A DNA stretch of 64,000 nucleotides. It comes from a bacterium (GTDB lineage Bacteria > Vulcanimicrobiota > Vulcanimicrobiia > Vulcanimicrobiales > Vulcanimicrobiaceae). Shown here piece by piece: positions 51,264 through 60,852 of the stretch (the first letter of the stretch is position 1; each line of letters opens with the position of its first letter). The notes below the pieces were generated by a model, which saw only the letters and a program-made list of their open reading frames with translations, was not told the origin of the DNA and made no database searches. A program made the position numbers and the translations under genes. Location: NCBI GenBank assembly GCA_021790935.1, contig JAJYFL010000005.1:124001-188000 (forward strand), read 5' to 3'.

Positions 51264-52334
51264 TCAAACGGATGCGAGCTCGACACGATAGGACCGCAGC
51301 GTTCTCTCAAACCCCTCGGTGATACCGATACTCGGGCGCCAGCCGGTTGCCGCAAAGACCTTTCTTAGATTCGGGCAGCGGCGATGCGGATTACCTGTGA
51401 GATACTCCCGATCTTCGCTAATGCGGTACTCGATCATCACGTTGCTCGAGCCAGCGATTTGAACCATCGTCTGCGCAGCCTGCGCGATGGAGGTTTCCTC
51501 ATCGTTGCCGACGTTGTACGCCTCGCCGGATGCTCCGCGCGCCATGACGAGAAGCATGCCGGCGACGAAATCGGAAATGTAGCAGAAGGCACGCGTCGCT
51601 CGCCCATCGCTGAAAAGCACAATAGGCCGATCCTCGATGGCTGCAGACATCATGTCCGGAATGATTCGCGCGTCGTCTAAGCGCTGGCCCGGACCATAGA
51701 CGTTGAAGGGCCGGACGATCTTCACTGGGACGCCGTAGAGCCGATGGTATGTCATACTGAGCGTCTCGCCTAGCCGCTTCGACTCATCGTAACATGCGCG
51801 CGGGCCGGTACAAGAAACGCGACCCGTATATTCCTCCGAGGTTGGGATCGCCGCCGGCTCCGGATCGCCATAAATTTCGCTCGAACTCAGTTGCAGATAG
51901 CCTTTGACGCCGGCAGTTCGTGCAAGTTCCAGCATATGGCGCGTTCCGCTAACATTTGCGTCGATCGTTTCCAACGGGTAGCGGCGGTAGAAGCTCGGGG
52001 AGGCGATACTGGCGCCGTGTATTATCCAGTCAACGGCGCACTCTGGAACGTACGCTGTCGACACATCGTGATTGACCACTCGCATATTCGGGTAGTCGTT
52101 TAAATGCGCGATCCGTTCCGGCAAGCCGGTCTTGTAGTTGTCCATTGCGATAACCGTGACGGGCTCGTCGAATACCTCGTTCAATGCAACAATCACGTCG
52201 AGCGCGAAACTGCACAAAAAGCCACCCGCCCCAGATATCAGCAGGGTCGTGCCGGAGAGTTCGACAAGAGCGCCCTTCCACGTCGCGGCCACGCGCGTTG
52301 CGTCCTCACGGACGACAGATGTTACCTTAGCCAA
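51264..52334 (-). CDS. UDP-glucuronate decarboxylase-like NAD-dependent epimerase
   Basis: 356 residues. The cofactor motif is SGAGGFLCSFALD, with Cys at the place of the usual third glycine, as in a side branch of this family. Active-site segments LSSSEIYGDP and GPRACYDESKRLGET carry the Ser/Glu and Tyr-x-x-x-Lys of UXS-type enzymes; FNVYGPGQRLDDARIIPDMM follows. It overlaps the UDP-glucose dehydrogenase gene by eight bases, so its likely substrate is UDP-glucuronate. It is not closely similar to the enzyme at 33572. Confidence 0.8.
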   Translation of the reverse strand: MAKVTSVVREDATRVAATWKGALVELSGTTLLISGAGGFLCSFALDVIVALNEVFDEPVTVIAMDNYKTGLPERIAHLNDYPNMRVVNHDVSTAYVPECAVDWIIHGASIASPSFYRRYPLETIDANVSGTRHMLELARTAGVKGYLQLSSSEIYGDPEPAAIPTSEEYTGRVSCTGPRACYDESKRLGETLSMTYHRLYGVPVKIVRPFNVYGPGQRLDDARIIPDMMSAAIEDRPIVLFSDGRATRAFCYISDFVAGMLLVMARGASGEAYNVGNDEETSIAQAAQTMVQIAGSSNVMIEYRISEDREYLTGNPHRRCPNLRKVFAATGWRPSIGITEGFERTLRSYRVELASV

Positions 52335-53703
52335 CGCTTGCAGTCTCCCGCGGCGACTCCGCCGTCCCTATGCACCTGTACCGTGTATCCGCAGGCATCC
52401 GAACGCCGCGAAGTGCGTTTCGCCCATCTAAGACGACCGGGGTACGCATCAGCGCGACGAGCGTTTCCCAATTCCACTCTATGAACTGTGGCCACGCGGT
52501 GACCAGCACAATCGCATCGGCGCCACGAAAAGCCTCGCGCGGATCAACCGCCCTCCGGATCCGCGGATCGACAGATCCCGGGGTGTAATTGGCGGCAAAT
52601 GGATCGACTGCGAAAAGCTCGGCCCTTTCTTGGAGAAGCACCGCCGCGAGGCGCAACGCGGGCGATTCGCGCAAATCGTCGGTGCCGGGCTTGAAAGCCA
52701 GACCCAACAACGCTATCTTTTTGTCGTTTAACGCTCCGAGTTCCCGGCGAAGCATTTCGGCCAGCTTCGCGGGGCGAGCCAGATTCACGTCGAGCACGGA
52801 TCGAAGAAGCGGCATGGCAACGCCGTTTTCGGCACCGAAGTGCAATAACGCGGCTATGTCCTTCGGTAGGCAGCTTCCGCCGAACCCCGCTCCCGCCGCA
52901 AGATAGGTCAGCACCTGCGGGCGCACGACTACGCCCTCAAGGACTGGGGAGAGGCGGCGATCGAGATGCAACGCCTCCATAACGGTCTGCACATCCGTCC
53001 CGGGAACCGATTCACAAATTGCCGCCACCTCATTACTAAAGGAAATTAACGTACCCAGAAGAGCATTGGCGGCGTACTTCGCAAGTTCCGCGTTCCGTGG
53101 TGTCGTATGCACCCTAGGGCAGGAGTATCCGGCGTACAACGCGTCCATAGCGCGCGCGCTTGCATCGTCCCATGAGCCGATCACGATGCGATCGGGATTG
53201 CGAAAATCCTGAACAGCTGAGCCCTCTCGCAGGAACTCCGGGTTCATTGCGAGGCCGAAACCCTGGCCGGCGTTTTTCCCGCTGGCGCATTCTAGGATTG
53301 AGCGCGCAAGCGTATCGGTCGTTCCGGGGACGACCGTACTCTTCATAACGACCGTCTTCCGGTCTTCGCAACAGGCGAGGATTTGCCCAATCGATTGCAG
53401 AGCGCCCTCCAGCGCCGTTAGGTCAATGCGTCCCCCGCGAGTCGGCGTGCCTACCGCGATAATCACAACCTCGGCCTCGCGAACTGCACGCGCAAGGTCC
53501 GTCGTGCCAGAAAAGCGACCGCTTTGTGTGACCGAACGCAACAGTTCGGGCAGGCCCGGCTCGTAAAAGGGCGGGGCACATCGGTTGATCGCATCGATAC
53601 GGTCAGCCTGCACATCCACGGAGCGGACTTCGTGCCCATCGGCAGCAAGACAGACGCCTGTGACTAGGCCGACATATCCCGACCCTACAACGGTGACTTT
53701 CAT
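52327..53703 (-). CDS. UDP-glucose 6-dehydrogenase, copy 2
   Basis: 458 residues: VVGSGYVGLVTGVCLAADG, AMNPEFLREGSAVQDF, catalytic Cys278 in GAGFGGSCLPKD, and LLGLAFKPGTDDLRESPA. Paralogous to the enzyme at 34606 but clearly diverged, so not a recent duplicate. It is coupled to its own decarboxylase-like gene. A GT2 gene lies 20 bases upstream on the same strand. Confidence 0.95.
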   Translation of the reverse strand: MKVTVVGSGYVGLVTGVCLAADGHEVRSVDVQADRIDAINRCAPPFYEPGLPELLRSVTQSGRFSGTTDLARAVREAEVVIIAVGTPTRGGRIDLTALEGALQSIGQILACCEDRKTVVMKSTVVPGTTDTLARSILECASGKNAGQGFGLAMNPEFLREGSAVQDFRNPDRIVIGSWDDASARAMDALYAGYSCPRVHTTPRNAELAKYAANALLGTLISFSNEVAAICESVPGTDVQTVMEALHLDRRLSPVLEGVVVRPQVLTYLAAGAGFGGSCLPKDIAALLHFGAENGVAMPLLRSVLDVNLARPAKLAEMLRRELGALNDKKIALLGLAFKPGTDDLRESPALRLAAVLLQERAELFAVDPFAANYTPGSVDPRIRRAVDPREAFRGADAIVLVTAWPQFIEWNWETLVALMRTPVVLDGRNALRGVRMPADTRYRCIGTAESPRETASVG

Positions 53704-53723
53704 GGAAACCGGTAATCCCTCTT

Positions 53724-54620
53724 TCAGGAGTGCGCTACACCTTCACCGACATACGCCTGCAAATCTTCCTTGTGGACTTGCGAATAGAGCAATCCCAAGA
53801 ACGCAGCCGTGTATTCCATGATTTTCATAGAAATCATCCCTGCGGCAACAAACGGCTCCCGAGCGAGGAGATCCCGCGCAGAGAGAAAGTCTGGACGAAC
53901 TACCGCAAATTGCCGTGAGAGCAGTCCGTCGCGGCTCTTGTACTTGCGGAAGTACCGCATCGCGGACGTCCCGTAGATAAACTTCTTGCGGAGGTGCTTT
54001 TTTAGAGAGAGCCGCCCCTCGTAGTGTAGGATGCAATCACTGAGTTTGACTGTCTTGTAACCGGCATCGTTGAGCCGTAACTGTAAGTCGTAGTCTTGAG
54101 TGGAGCCGAGCGTAGTGTCGAACCCGCCCAGTTCGTTCCAGACGCTCAATTTCAGGAAACGCGCGGCGTCGGTTAGCGAAAGCGGGTTTCGGTTGTAGCA
54201 GGCCTTCTCCAAGCGGCGGCACTGCGCCCAAAAGCCTTCCCCGTAAGACTCTTCCGGTACGATGACCGCGTCCGCATTCTCGCTTTCAAGAGCATGGACG
54301 CAGCGCTCTATCGTATCGGGTTTCATTCGCATGTCCGAATCAAACCAGTAGAGGTAGTCGCCTGTCGCTTTGGTGTGCGCCCAGTTCTGCTTGAAAGGAC
54401 GAGCGTTAATCGTCGTATGTGCCGCATTACCGCCAAAGGAGAGTACGGTCGCATACTGTTCGGCGAGCTCGCGCGTGCCATCAGTGCTGCAACTATCCAC
54501 GACGATAAGTTCGACAGGACGATGGGTTTGCGAGCGTACCGATTCCAAGCAGTCGCGAAGGATTTCACGACAGTTATATGTCGGAATCACAACCGATACG
54601 GTTTTCTCTTGATTTCTCAT
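53724..54620 (-). CDS. Family 2 glycosyltransferase
   Basis: 298 residues. VSVVIPTYNCREILRDCLES, ELIVVDSCSTDGTRELAE, the DSDMRM acidic triad, and GSTQDYDLQLRLNDAGYK. A hydrophobic C-terminal helix (VAAGMISMKIMEYTAAFLGLLY) suggests membrane association. Part of the assembly set with the radical SAM gene upstream. Confidence 0.88.
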   Translation of the reverse strand: MRNQEKTVSVVIPTYNCREILRDCLESVRSQTHRPVELIVVDSCSTDGTRELAEQYATVLSFGGNAAHTTINARPFKQNWAHTKATGDYLYWFDSDMRMKPDTIERCVHALESENADAVIVPEESYGEGFWAQCRRLEKACYNRNPLSLTDAARFLKLSVWNELGGFDTTLGSTQDYDLQLRLNDAGYKTVKLSDCILHYEGRLSLKKHLRKKFIYGTSAMRYFRKYKSRDGLLSRQFAVVRPDFLSARDLLAREPFVAAGMISMKIMEYTAAFLGLLYSQVHKEDLQAYVGEGVAHS

Positions 54621-54713
54621 TGCCTTTACCTTTGCGCGCGAACAGATGGATCGCCCTTGGCGGGAGAGCTCACACCCGCTGGAGCCTTCCGGATTTGTGA
54701 TCAGGTTTCTTGG

Positions 54714-56225
54714 TCACGCCGCTTTGCTGCCGTCGCGGCGTCCCATAGCCAGAGCAGCCGCACCTTTGACCTGCCCGATATTGAAATCGGTGAGATGACC
54801 CCAGACGTACTGGATTCCGCGACCTATGAACTGTATGTCTTCCCAGCTGCGAATATTCGTGAGTTTGTTCCAAACGAACTGCGGGCTGACGAAGGAGCGG
54901 TAGAGGTCCTGCGTTAGCATCAGCGTGTCTTCGGCCGTCAACGGGCTCTTCAGAATCGGCTGCCGCATGTCGTACTCATCCCAGTCCTTGGTCAGGAGCC
55001 AACCATTATTCTCCGCCTCCTTATACAGAGGTGTGCCGGCGTACGGCATAACGACCGTGGCCTGCAACGTATCCACGCAACCGGTACGAAACATCTTTTT
55101 CGCAAACTCGATCGTGTTACGAGCCTCTTCCTTAGTCTCCCAGGGGTAACCGATCATCGTGGTGATGTGCGGAGCCAGGCCGGCGCCCTTCGACCATTTG
55201 AGCTCTTGCGCGATCGTATCGGTCCTCATGTTCTTGGCCAAACGCTTGAGCGTACTTTGGTTTGCCGATTCCAGACCGTAAAGAATAAATCGAAACCCCG
55301 CTCTGCCCATAAGTTCGTAGTCTGCCTTGCTCAGGTAGTTGAAACGCATGTTACAGCCGATCTTCACTTTTTTGTGAAGGCCGCGCTCGATCAAGCCTTC
55401 GCAGAACTCGTGCAGCCACGCGCCGATTGGCAACGTCCCGGTATCGTCGAATATCTCCCGGACGCCGTACTTGTTCACTAGCATCTCGACTTCGTCGAGC
55501 ATCAACTCGGGGGTGCGGGTACGGAATTTCTGTCCCGGGAAAAGCACCGTCCACGAGCAGAACGTGCAATGCCCCCACCAACAATCGCGCCCGGCCATCG
55601 TATAGGTTCCGGGAAGGTATTTGAAGTTGCCGTTCTTGTACGCGTAGAGCTCCCACCTCGTAAGGTCACGATCGATCATCGGCAGTGCGTTCAGATCGTT
55701 GACCAGCGAGTACATGCCGCTCGCCTTGATGGCCCCGCTCTCGCGATGGTATGTCCCGGGTCCCATCAAATCGTGCTTGTCCAAATGGTTGACGAGGTCG
55801 CGGAGCGAGAAGTCGAAATCACCGCCCGTCAAAACGTAATCTACGGAGGATTGCTCGAGTGACTCCTCCGGGAATCCTGTAACGTGATCCCCCATGAGGA
55901 CGACGAGCGTCTCCGGCCGGAGCGCCTTCATCTTTTCGATAAGCGCCCAGTGTCTCTTAATGGTCGGCGTCTTACTCTCGAATGCAATCAGGTCGAGCCC
56001 GGCATGCTCGTACCAATGCAGCCATTCGCTCTCTGACTTACGCTCGGCGATGGCATCATCCCAAACCACATCGTGTCCCATCGATTGAAGCAGCGTTGCA
56101 GCCGAAGCCGGAACCATCGGGTAAATGAATGTCGGGTTGTTAAACCACTGAAATTGCCGGTTTTGCGACAGTAGCGCTACGCCCTTTTCGCTTTCCAGTG
56201 GCGGGTATGAAACTGCGATCCTCAT
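54714..56225 (-). CDS. B12-binding-domain radical SAM enzyme
   Basis: 503 residues. The N-terminal 150 residues form a cobalamin-type Rossmann domain (IAVSYPPLESEKG, TLVVLMGDHVTGFPEES). The iron-sulfur cluster ligands are Cys215, Cys220 and Cys223 in GRDCWWGHCTFC, a CX4CX2C pattern rather than the common CX3CX2C. Later YGLESANQSTLKRLAKN and HITTMIGYPWETKEEARN are typical of the BchE/methyltransferase-like group. Set between glycosyltransferase genes, it may methylate or rearrange a glycan or lipid precursor; the reaction is unknown. Confidence 0.88.
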   Translation of the reverse strand: MRIAVSYPPLESEKGVALLSQNRQFQWFNNPTFIYPMVPASAATLLQSMGHDVVWDDAIAERKSESEWLHWYEHAGLDLIAFESKTPTIKRHWALIEKMKALRPETLVVLMGDHVTGFPEESLEQSSVDYVLTGGDFDFSLRDLVNHLDKHDLMGPGTYHRESGAIKASGMYSLVNDLNALPMIDRDLTRWELYAYKNGNFKYLPGTYTMAGRDCWWGHCTFCSWTVLFPGQKFRTRTPELMLDEVEMLVNKYGVREIFDDTGTLPIGAWLHEFCEGLIERGLHKKVKIGCNMRFNYLSKADYELMGRAGFRFILYGLESANQSTLKRLAKNMRTDTIAQELKWSKGAGLAPHITTMIGYPWETKEEARNTIEFAKKMFRTGCVDTLQATVVMPYAGTPLYKEAENNGWLLTKDWDEYDMRQPILKSPLTAEDTLMLTQDLYRSFVSPQFVWNKLTNIRSWEDIQFIGRGIQYVWGHLTDFNIGQVKGAAALAMGRRDGSKAA

Positions 56226-56373
56226 GCTAACCGAGCGTCCCTTCCTGATAACCGGTAGGCCAAACTATACCATACGGGCTCAAAGGTGTAAAAGGCGAGA
56301 TCGCATGCCAGATAAGCGGCGGCCCCGAGGCAAACAGCCCAGCCCACGGCAGGTGCCCCAAAAGACGGCCCCA

Positions 56374-57351
56374 TTAGTGATCCAATTCCGTTCTCAGTAG
56401 CCCCAGCATAAAGCCGAGGCCATACGTGACATGCGTTAGATAGATGCCCATCGCCACGACCGCAGGATTGGCCCTATGCGAGCGCCGCGCCCAAAGCGCG
56501 CTTGCGATAACGCCCAGTATGTAGAGGCTCGCCATTAGAGCCGCAGCCTTGCGAGTCGGTTCCCAAAGAGCCAGCCCAACCAATACCACATTCGCAAGGA
56601 CGAAAATCGCCGGCACGAAATAGGCGAAACGCAGCGATGTCTCGGGGTAGCGCTTCGCAAAAAAGCCGCGGTGAACGGCGTAGTTCCATACCTGCCGAAA
56701 GTGCCCCCAAAACAGCGCACGCCGATGGTGGAACACGAGCACTCTCGGGTCGTAAACGATACGCTTCCGGTCGTCTTTTGTAAGCAGAAGGCACAACTTT
56801 GTATCTTCCCCGGGCCAGTATTGCAGGCACTCCGGAACGTGCTTTAGAAACGCAGCGCGCCGCACGAATAGGTTGCACGAGGGGCAATCGTCGACGTCGC
56901 GGGCTGCTTCCGGTAGATACCGGTAGGTGTAGCGCGCCGAAACCAGCGGCGATACGTACACGGCACCGCTCGCCTGTTGCATCGGCGAGTCGTGCTGCGG
57001 TGTAACGCCTGGTCCGCCCACTCCCACGACCGTGGCATCGTTAAAGTGCGCGGCTGCGGCCGCGAGCCAACCCGGCACCGGATAGGCGTCGTCGTCGATC
57101 AGCGCGACAATCTCTGCGTTGCTCCGCTCGGCGGCCATCATCCGCTTTATGTTCGGTGGCACCGGTCCCGACGCCAAAAACTTGACGTCGAGTTCCGTTT
57201 CTTCAAGCCGCTCGTCGCCATCCGTGATGACGTATACGTCGAAATTCGTGTACGTCTGCCGGCGTAAACCCTCGAGCGATTCGCGAACGTAAGCGTTCAA
57301 GCGTTTGAGGGGAATGATCACCGAAATTTTCGGACGATCGCTTTCGGGCAT
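56374..57351 (-). CDS. Family 2 glycosyltransferase with C-terminal membrane helices
   Basis: 325 residues. ISVIIPLKRLNAYVRESLEG, ALIDDDAYPVPGWLAAAAAH (DDD), and CLQYWPGEDTKLCLLLTKDD; then three hydrophobic segments (AYFVPAIFVLANVVLVGLAL, AALMASLYILGVIASALWAR, YLTHVTYGLGFMLGLL). This resembles succinoglycan- or mycofactocin-type GT2 enzymes. Its ATG shares one base with the stop of the upstream gene (TAATG). Confidence 0.88.
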   Translation of the reverse strand: MPESDRPKISVIIPLKRLNAYVRESLEGLRRQTYTNFDVYVITDGDERLEETELDVKFLASGPVPPNIKRMMAAERSNAEIVALIDDDAYPVPGWLAAAAAHFNDATVVGVGGPGVTPQHDSPMQQASGAVYVSPLVSARYTYRYLPEAARDVDDCPSCNLFVRRAAFLKHVPECLQYWPGEDTKLCLLLTKDDRKRIVYDPRVLVFHHRRALFWGHFRQVWNYAVHRGFFAKRYPETSLRFAYFVPAIFVLANVVLVGLALWEPTRKAAALMASLYILGVIASALWARRSHRANPAVVAMGIYLTHVTYGLGFMLGLLRTELDH

Positions 57352-58154
57352 TATACTCGCTCGACTTCGCGTGCGGTTGCGTCTGGCTGCAGCGTCTCGG
57401 CATCTCCAGTTACGACCTTATCGTAATAATGGAGGATCCGGGCCCGGTAAAAAATCGCCAGGGTATCCTGCATGATCGCCATGATATCGCGCAATTTAAT
57501 TCTTCCGAACGAACCGCGCTGAAAATGTAATGTGACCGGCGCGTCGGCAATCTTATATCCTAAGCGGTGCGCGTTTACAAGCACTTCGACGTCGAAGGCA
57601 AACCGTTTTACCAACACCCGCGGAAACACGCGAAGCAGTACTTCACGTTTGAACACCTTCAAACCGGTTTGCGTGTCTTTTACTGGCAGGCCGAACATGA
57701 TGCGTATTAAGTAGTAATATACCGCACTATAAAGTTTTCGGTGCCATGGGTAATTGACCACCGATGCGGGATGACGCTTGCTGCCTATGACCACATCGGC
57801 TTCGAGCGCATCCATCACGCCGAAAAGCACTGGTACCTGCGCGGGGTGTAAATCCATATCGGCGTCCAAAAATACCACATAATCGCCGCAAGCAAACGAC
57901 GTGCCGCAGATTAGCGCGTTGCCCTTCCCACGGTTTTCGTCGTAGTGAACCACGCGAACGCGCTCGGGATGCGTCGAAAGGATTTTGGCGGCCTCTAGAT
58001 ACGTTTTATCGGGGCTGCCGTCGTCGACCACGATGACCTCGAAATCGTAGTCGAAGTTAGAAAGCGTCTCCACGATCTCGACAAGGTTGCCGACGATATG
58101 CCGAGCCTCGTTATATGCAGGGATGACGACACTGATTTTGCCCTGCACCGTCAT
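57351..58154 (-). CDS. Polyprenyl-phosphate glycosyltransferase (DPM1/GtrB-like GT2)
   Basis: 267 residues. SVVIPAYNEARHIVGNLVEI, EVIVVDDGSPDKTYLEAAK, VVFLDADMDLHPAQVP (DAD) and KDTQTGLKVFKREVLLRVFP match dolichol-phosphate-mannose-synthase-like enzymes that load sugars on polyprenyl phosphate. Only weak hydrophobic segments appear, so it is a soluble or peripheral type. Such a product would be the donor for the GT-C proteins at 42481 and 45106. Confidence 0.9.
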   Translation of the reverse strand: MTVQGKISVVIPAYNEARHIVGNLVEIVETLSNFDYDFEVIVVDDGSPDKTYLEAAKILSTHPERVRVVHYDENRGKGNALICGTSFACGDYVVFLDADMDLHPAQVPVLFGVMDALEADVVIGSKRHPASVVNYPWHRKLYSAVYYYLIRIMFGLPVKDTQTGLKVFKREVLLRVFPRVLVKRFAFDVEVLVNAHRLGYKIADAPVTLHFQRGSFGRIKLRDIMAIMQDTLAIFYRARILHYYDKVVTGDAETLQPDATAREVERV

Positions 58155-58177
58155 GATCTCCAGAGGAGTGCGTGCCG

Positions 58178-59182
58178 GTGCCGCGCAACAGCATACCGAT
58201 GAAAATACTGGTCACCGGCGCAACGGGATTTCTGGGGACGAGGGTGACGCAGTTGCTTGCCGAGCACGGACATACGCTGACCGCGCTTTGCCGGAGGACG
58301 AGCCAAACGCAGGCCATCGATGCGTTCGTCGCCGGCAAAGTAATCGCGGACGTCACGGACCCGGTGCTCTCGGTTCGGGCCGCAGCGGGCCACGATGCCC
58401 TCGTGCATATGGCCGCGGACCTTAGCCACTGGTCGCGCAATCGCGATCGTATCTATCGCACCAACGTCATCGGCACGCGAATCATGGCTGAAGCCTCGAA
58501 GACCGCCGGCGTGCCGAAATTCTTGCATGTCTCCTCGATCGCGGCGATCGGCTACAGTGCGAACGGAAACCCGATCGACGAGACGGCAGAAAACAATTTC
58601 GTCCCGCTGAATCTCCTCTACCACGAAAGCAAGCGACTTGCGGAGGAAGAAGCGCTCGACGCGGTACGATATGGCGCCAGCGTCGTGGTAGTCAACCCGG
58701 GCGTCCTTTATGGGCCGCGCAGTTTCAACCACACCTTTGGTCATACGATGCTCGATTTGGCCGCGGGGCGAGTTCCGGGGCACCCAAGCGGCGGCCTCTC
58801 CATTGCCGACGTCGACGACGTAGCCGAAGGCATCGTGGCAGCGCTCTCTCACGGGAAGAGCGGTGAACGCTATATCCTTGCCGGGCATAACCTGACGTAC
58901 GAGGAGGCTTTTCGCCGCCAGGCGCAAGCAGCTGGCGTTCCGTATCGTGGCCGCGAGATACCGTCCGTCGCCCTTATGGTTGCGGCGCGCGCCTTCGAGC
59001 TCCGTTCCCGCTTTAGCGGCAACGAGCCGCGCCTCACTATAGACAACGCCAGGATCGCGCCCCTGAAAATGTGGTACACGTCCGGGAAGGCTGAGAGCGC
59101 GCTTGGCTTTCGCTCGCGTGCGCTCGACGAAACGCTCGAACGCATGGCTCGCGCCTACAGGCAGGCCGGGGCGTTGCCCTAA
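58178..59182 (+). CDS. NAD-dependent epimerase / 3-beta-HSD-like reductase
   Basis: About 334 residues of extended SDR type: ILVTGATGFLGTRVTQLLAE, HVSSIAAIGYSANG, YHESKRLAEEEAL (YxxxK) and VVNPGVLYGPRS. This subgroup includes dihydroflavonol-reductase-like and hopanoid-associated sugar epimerases (HpnA). AGAGGAG at 58162 is nine bases from GTG 58178; GTG 58172 and ATG 58199 are alternatives, and the last matches the conserved N-terminus. Divergent from the GT2 operon with almost no spacer. Confidence 0.85.
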   Translation: MPRNSIPMKILVTGATGFLGTRVTQLLAEHGHTLTALCRRTSQTQAIDAFVAGKVIADVTDPVLSVRAAAGHDALVHMAADLSHWSRNRDRIYRTNVIGTRIMAEASKTAGVPKFLHVSSIAAIGYSANGNPIDETAENNFVPLNLLYHESKRLAEEEALDAVRYGASVVVVNPGVLYGPRSFNHTFGHTMLDLAAGRVPGHPSGGLSIADVDDVAEGIVAALSHGKSGERYILAGHNLTYEEAFRRQAQAAGVPYRGREIPSVALMVAARAFELRSRFSGNEPRLTIDNARIAPLKMWYTSGKAESALGFRSRALDETLERMARAYRQAGALP

Positions 59183-59207
59183 CGCTTTCGCAGAGGCCCT
59201 GCGCTCG

Positions 59208-60755
59208 TTACGCAATTGGCGCCTCGCGATTCTCGGGCGGCGCTATAATGTTCCGCTCGAACTTCTCGACGATCAGCCGCCACGCCATCGACAGCTCCTC
59301 GATGTTGAGCGCGCGCGCAGCGGCGATGAAGACCAGCCCGCCGATCGACACCTGGCCGAATAGGTACCAGACCCGCGAAACCAGCGACGGCGCGGGATGC
59401 ACGCCCAGCGCGCCAATCCAGTGCAACGCCGCTATCATGACGAACGAACTCAGGCAGATCTTCCCGAGGGAACCGAGTAGCGGTCTCCATCGGATGCCGT
59501 GCACGAGCCGCCACACCAGCCCAAACAGCAACAGAGCCTGCATGCTCTGGCTCACGGAGTTCGCCAACAACAGCCCCCTCGCACCCAAAGAAGACAACCA
59601 TGCTAGGGAAAGTAGCACATTCACGACCACGGTAAAAACCGAGATCGCAACGGGCCAACTCATTTCCTTACAGGCAAAGCAACACCTGGTTAAGACGACA
59701 TTAGAAGCCAGGGCGATGAGGCCTACCGCCGCGTACGGCAGCAGGCCGGCGGTGAGTTCGGTGGCGCTCGCCTTGAACGTTCCGCGCTGGAAGAGCGTCT
59801 GCACGATCGGGTGCGCGAGCACGATGAGGGCGCAGGCCGACGGAATGGTGATGAAGTTCACGAGGCGCAGCCCGGTGATGACGCTCGTACCGACGCCGCG
59901 CCGGTTCGCCTGTGCGAACTGTGCGGCGAGCAGTGGAAAGATCACCGTCGCGATGGCCGCCGCGAAGATCTGCAGCGGAAAGCCGACGAGTTTCGTGGCG
60001 TAATTCATGCCGGCCATATAGCCGGGGCTCAGCGTCGAAGCGAAGTAGCGATCGAAGAACAGCGCGATCTGCCCCGCGGCCGATCCGACCATGATCGGGC
60101 CGAGCAGGAGCCAGATCTTTGGTAGCCCCGGGTGGTTCCAATGGATAACCGGGCGGTACTTCCCGATCGCGAGCAGCGCCGGCAGCTGCACGGCCATCTG
60201 AGCGATCAGCCCGAGCGTCGTACCCAGCGCAAGTGCGTAGATGCCGTATTTTTGGTTGAGTACGATGACGCACCCGATCGTAACGGCGTTGACGGCGATT
60301 CCCGTCAGCGAGGCGGCCCGGAAGCGCCGGTAGGCGTTGAGCATAGCGCTGAAGACGCCGCTCAAACTCACCGCGACGATGCTCGGCATCATCCAGCGCG
60401 TCATACGGACCGCGACACCCATCTGCGGGCCCGGGAAGCCGTGCGCGATGATCGGCACGTAGTAGGGCGCGAGGATGTAGCCAAGGACCGCGCAGAGCGT
60501 CAAGAGGATTGCCAGGCCGTTGATGATCGTGTTGCCGAGGCGCCACGCCTCTTCTTCTTCGCCGTGGGTGAGGTATTCGGAGAACGTCGGCACGAGTGCG
60601 CTCACGAGCGCGCCGTTGAAAACGCCGAAGAGGATCGTGGGCACGGTGGCCGCGATGAGGAACGTGTCCATCTGCCACTGCGTGCCGAAGTAGCGCGCGT
60701 TCACGACCTCACGGGAGAAGCCGAGGATCGTCGAGCCGAGGGTGGCGGCCATCAC
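59208..60755 (-). CDS. murJ: MurJ/MviN-family lipid II flippase
   Basis: 515 residues with about 14 transmembrane helices. The MviN N-terminus is clear (TLGSTILGFSREVVNARYFG, FLIAATVPTILFGVFNGALV), followed by MPSIVAVSLSGVFSAMLNAY and GTFKASATELTAGLLPYAA. It flips lipid-linked peptidoglycan or a glycan precursor. The first standard start codon is GTG 60755, but the frame stays open upstream to the end of the sugar-transferase gene with no ATG/GTG/TTG, so the true N-terminus may be a little longer with a non-standard start. Position in a glycan cluster allows a Wzx-like role. Confidence 0.9.
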   Translation of the reverse strand: MMAATLGSTILGFSREVVNARYFGTQWQMDTFLIAATVPTILFGVFNGALVSALVPTFSEYLTHGEEEEAWRLGNTIINGLAILLTLCAVLGYILAPYYVPIIAHGFPGPQMGVAVRMTRWMMPSIVAVSLSGVFSAMLNAYRRFRAASLTGIAVNAVTIGCVIVLNQKYGIYALALGTTLGLIAQMAVQLPALLAIGKYRPVIHWNHPGLPKIWLLLGPIMVGSAAGQIALFFDRYFASTLSPGYMAGMNYATKLVGFPLQIFAAAIATVIFPLLAAQFAQANRRGVGTSVITGLRLVNFITIPSACALIVLAHPIVQTLFQRGTFKASATELTAGLLPYAAVGLIALASNVVLTRCCFACKEMSWPVAISVFTVVVNVLLSLAWLSSLGARGLLLANSVSQSMQALLLFGLVWRLVHGIRWRPLLGSLGKICLSSFVMIAALHWIGALGVHPAPSLVSRVWYLFGQVSIGGLVFIAAARALNIEELSMAWRLIVEKFERNIIAPPENREAPIA

Positions 60756-60777
60756 GAAGAGGGTTGAAGATGCGATG

Positions 60778-60800
60778 CCCTTCGAGACGCTCAGGGTGAC
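60778..60800. repeat. CCCTTCGA-type repeat in front of murJ
   Basis: cccttcgagacgctcagggtgac, a copy of the element at 61475 with two changes. Its ends CCCT/AGGG pair. It codes for TLSVSKG in the murJ leader frame. Confidence 0.65.
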
Positions 60801-60852
60801 ACGGGGGGTGGCCCTGCGGTTGCCATCGGGGGTGACGGCGCGGAGTTGTGGC

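Noticed and set aside
49529-51355. 608-codon minus-strand open frame
   Set aside because: Most of it is the complement of the IS1182-type transposase; only the last 60 codons read as protein (GT4 tail).
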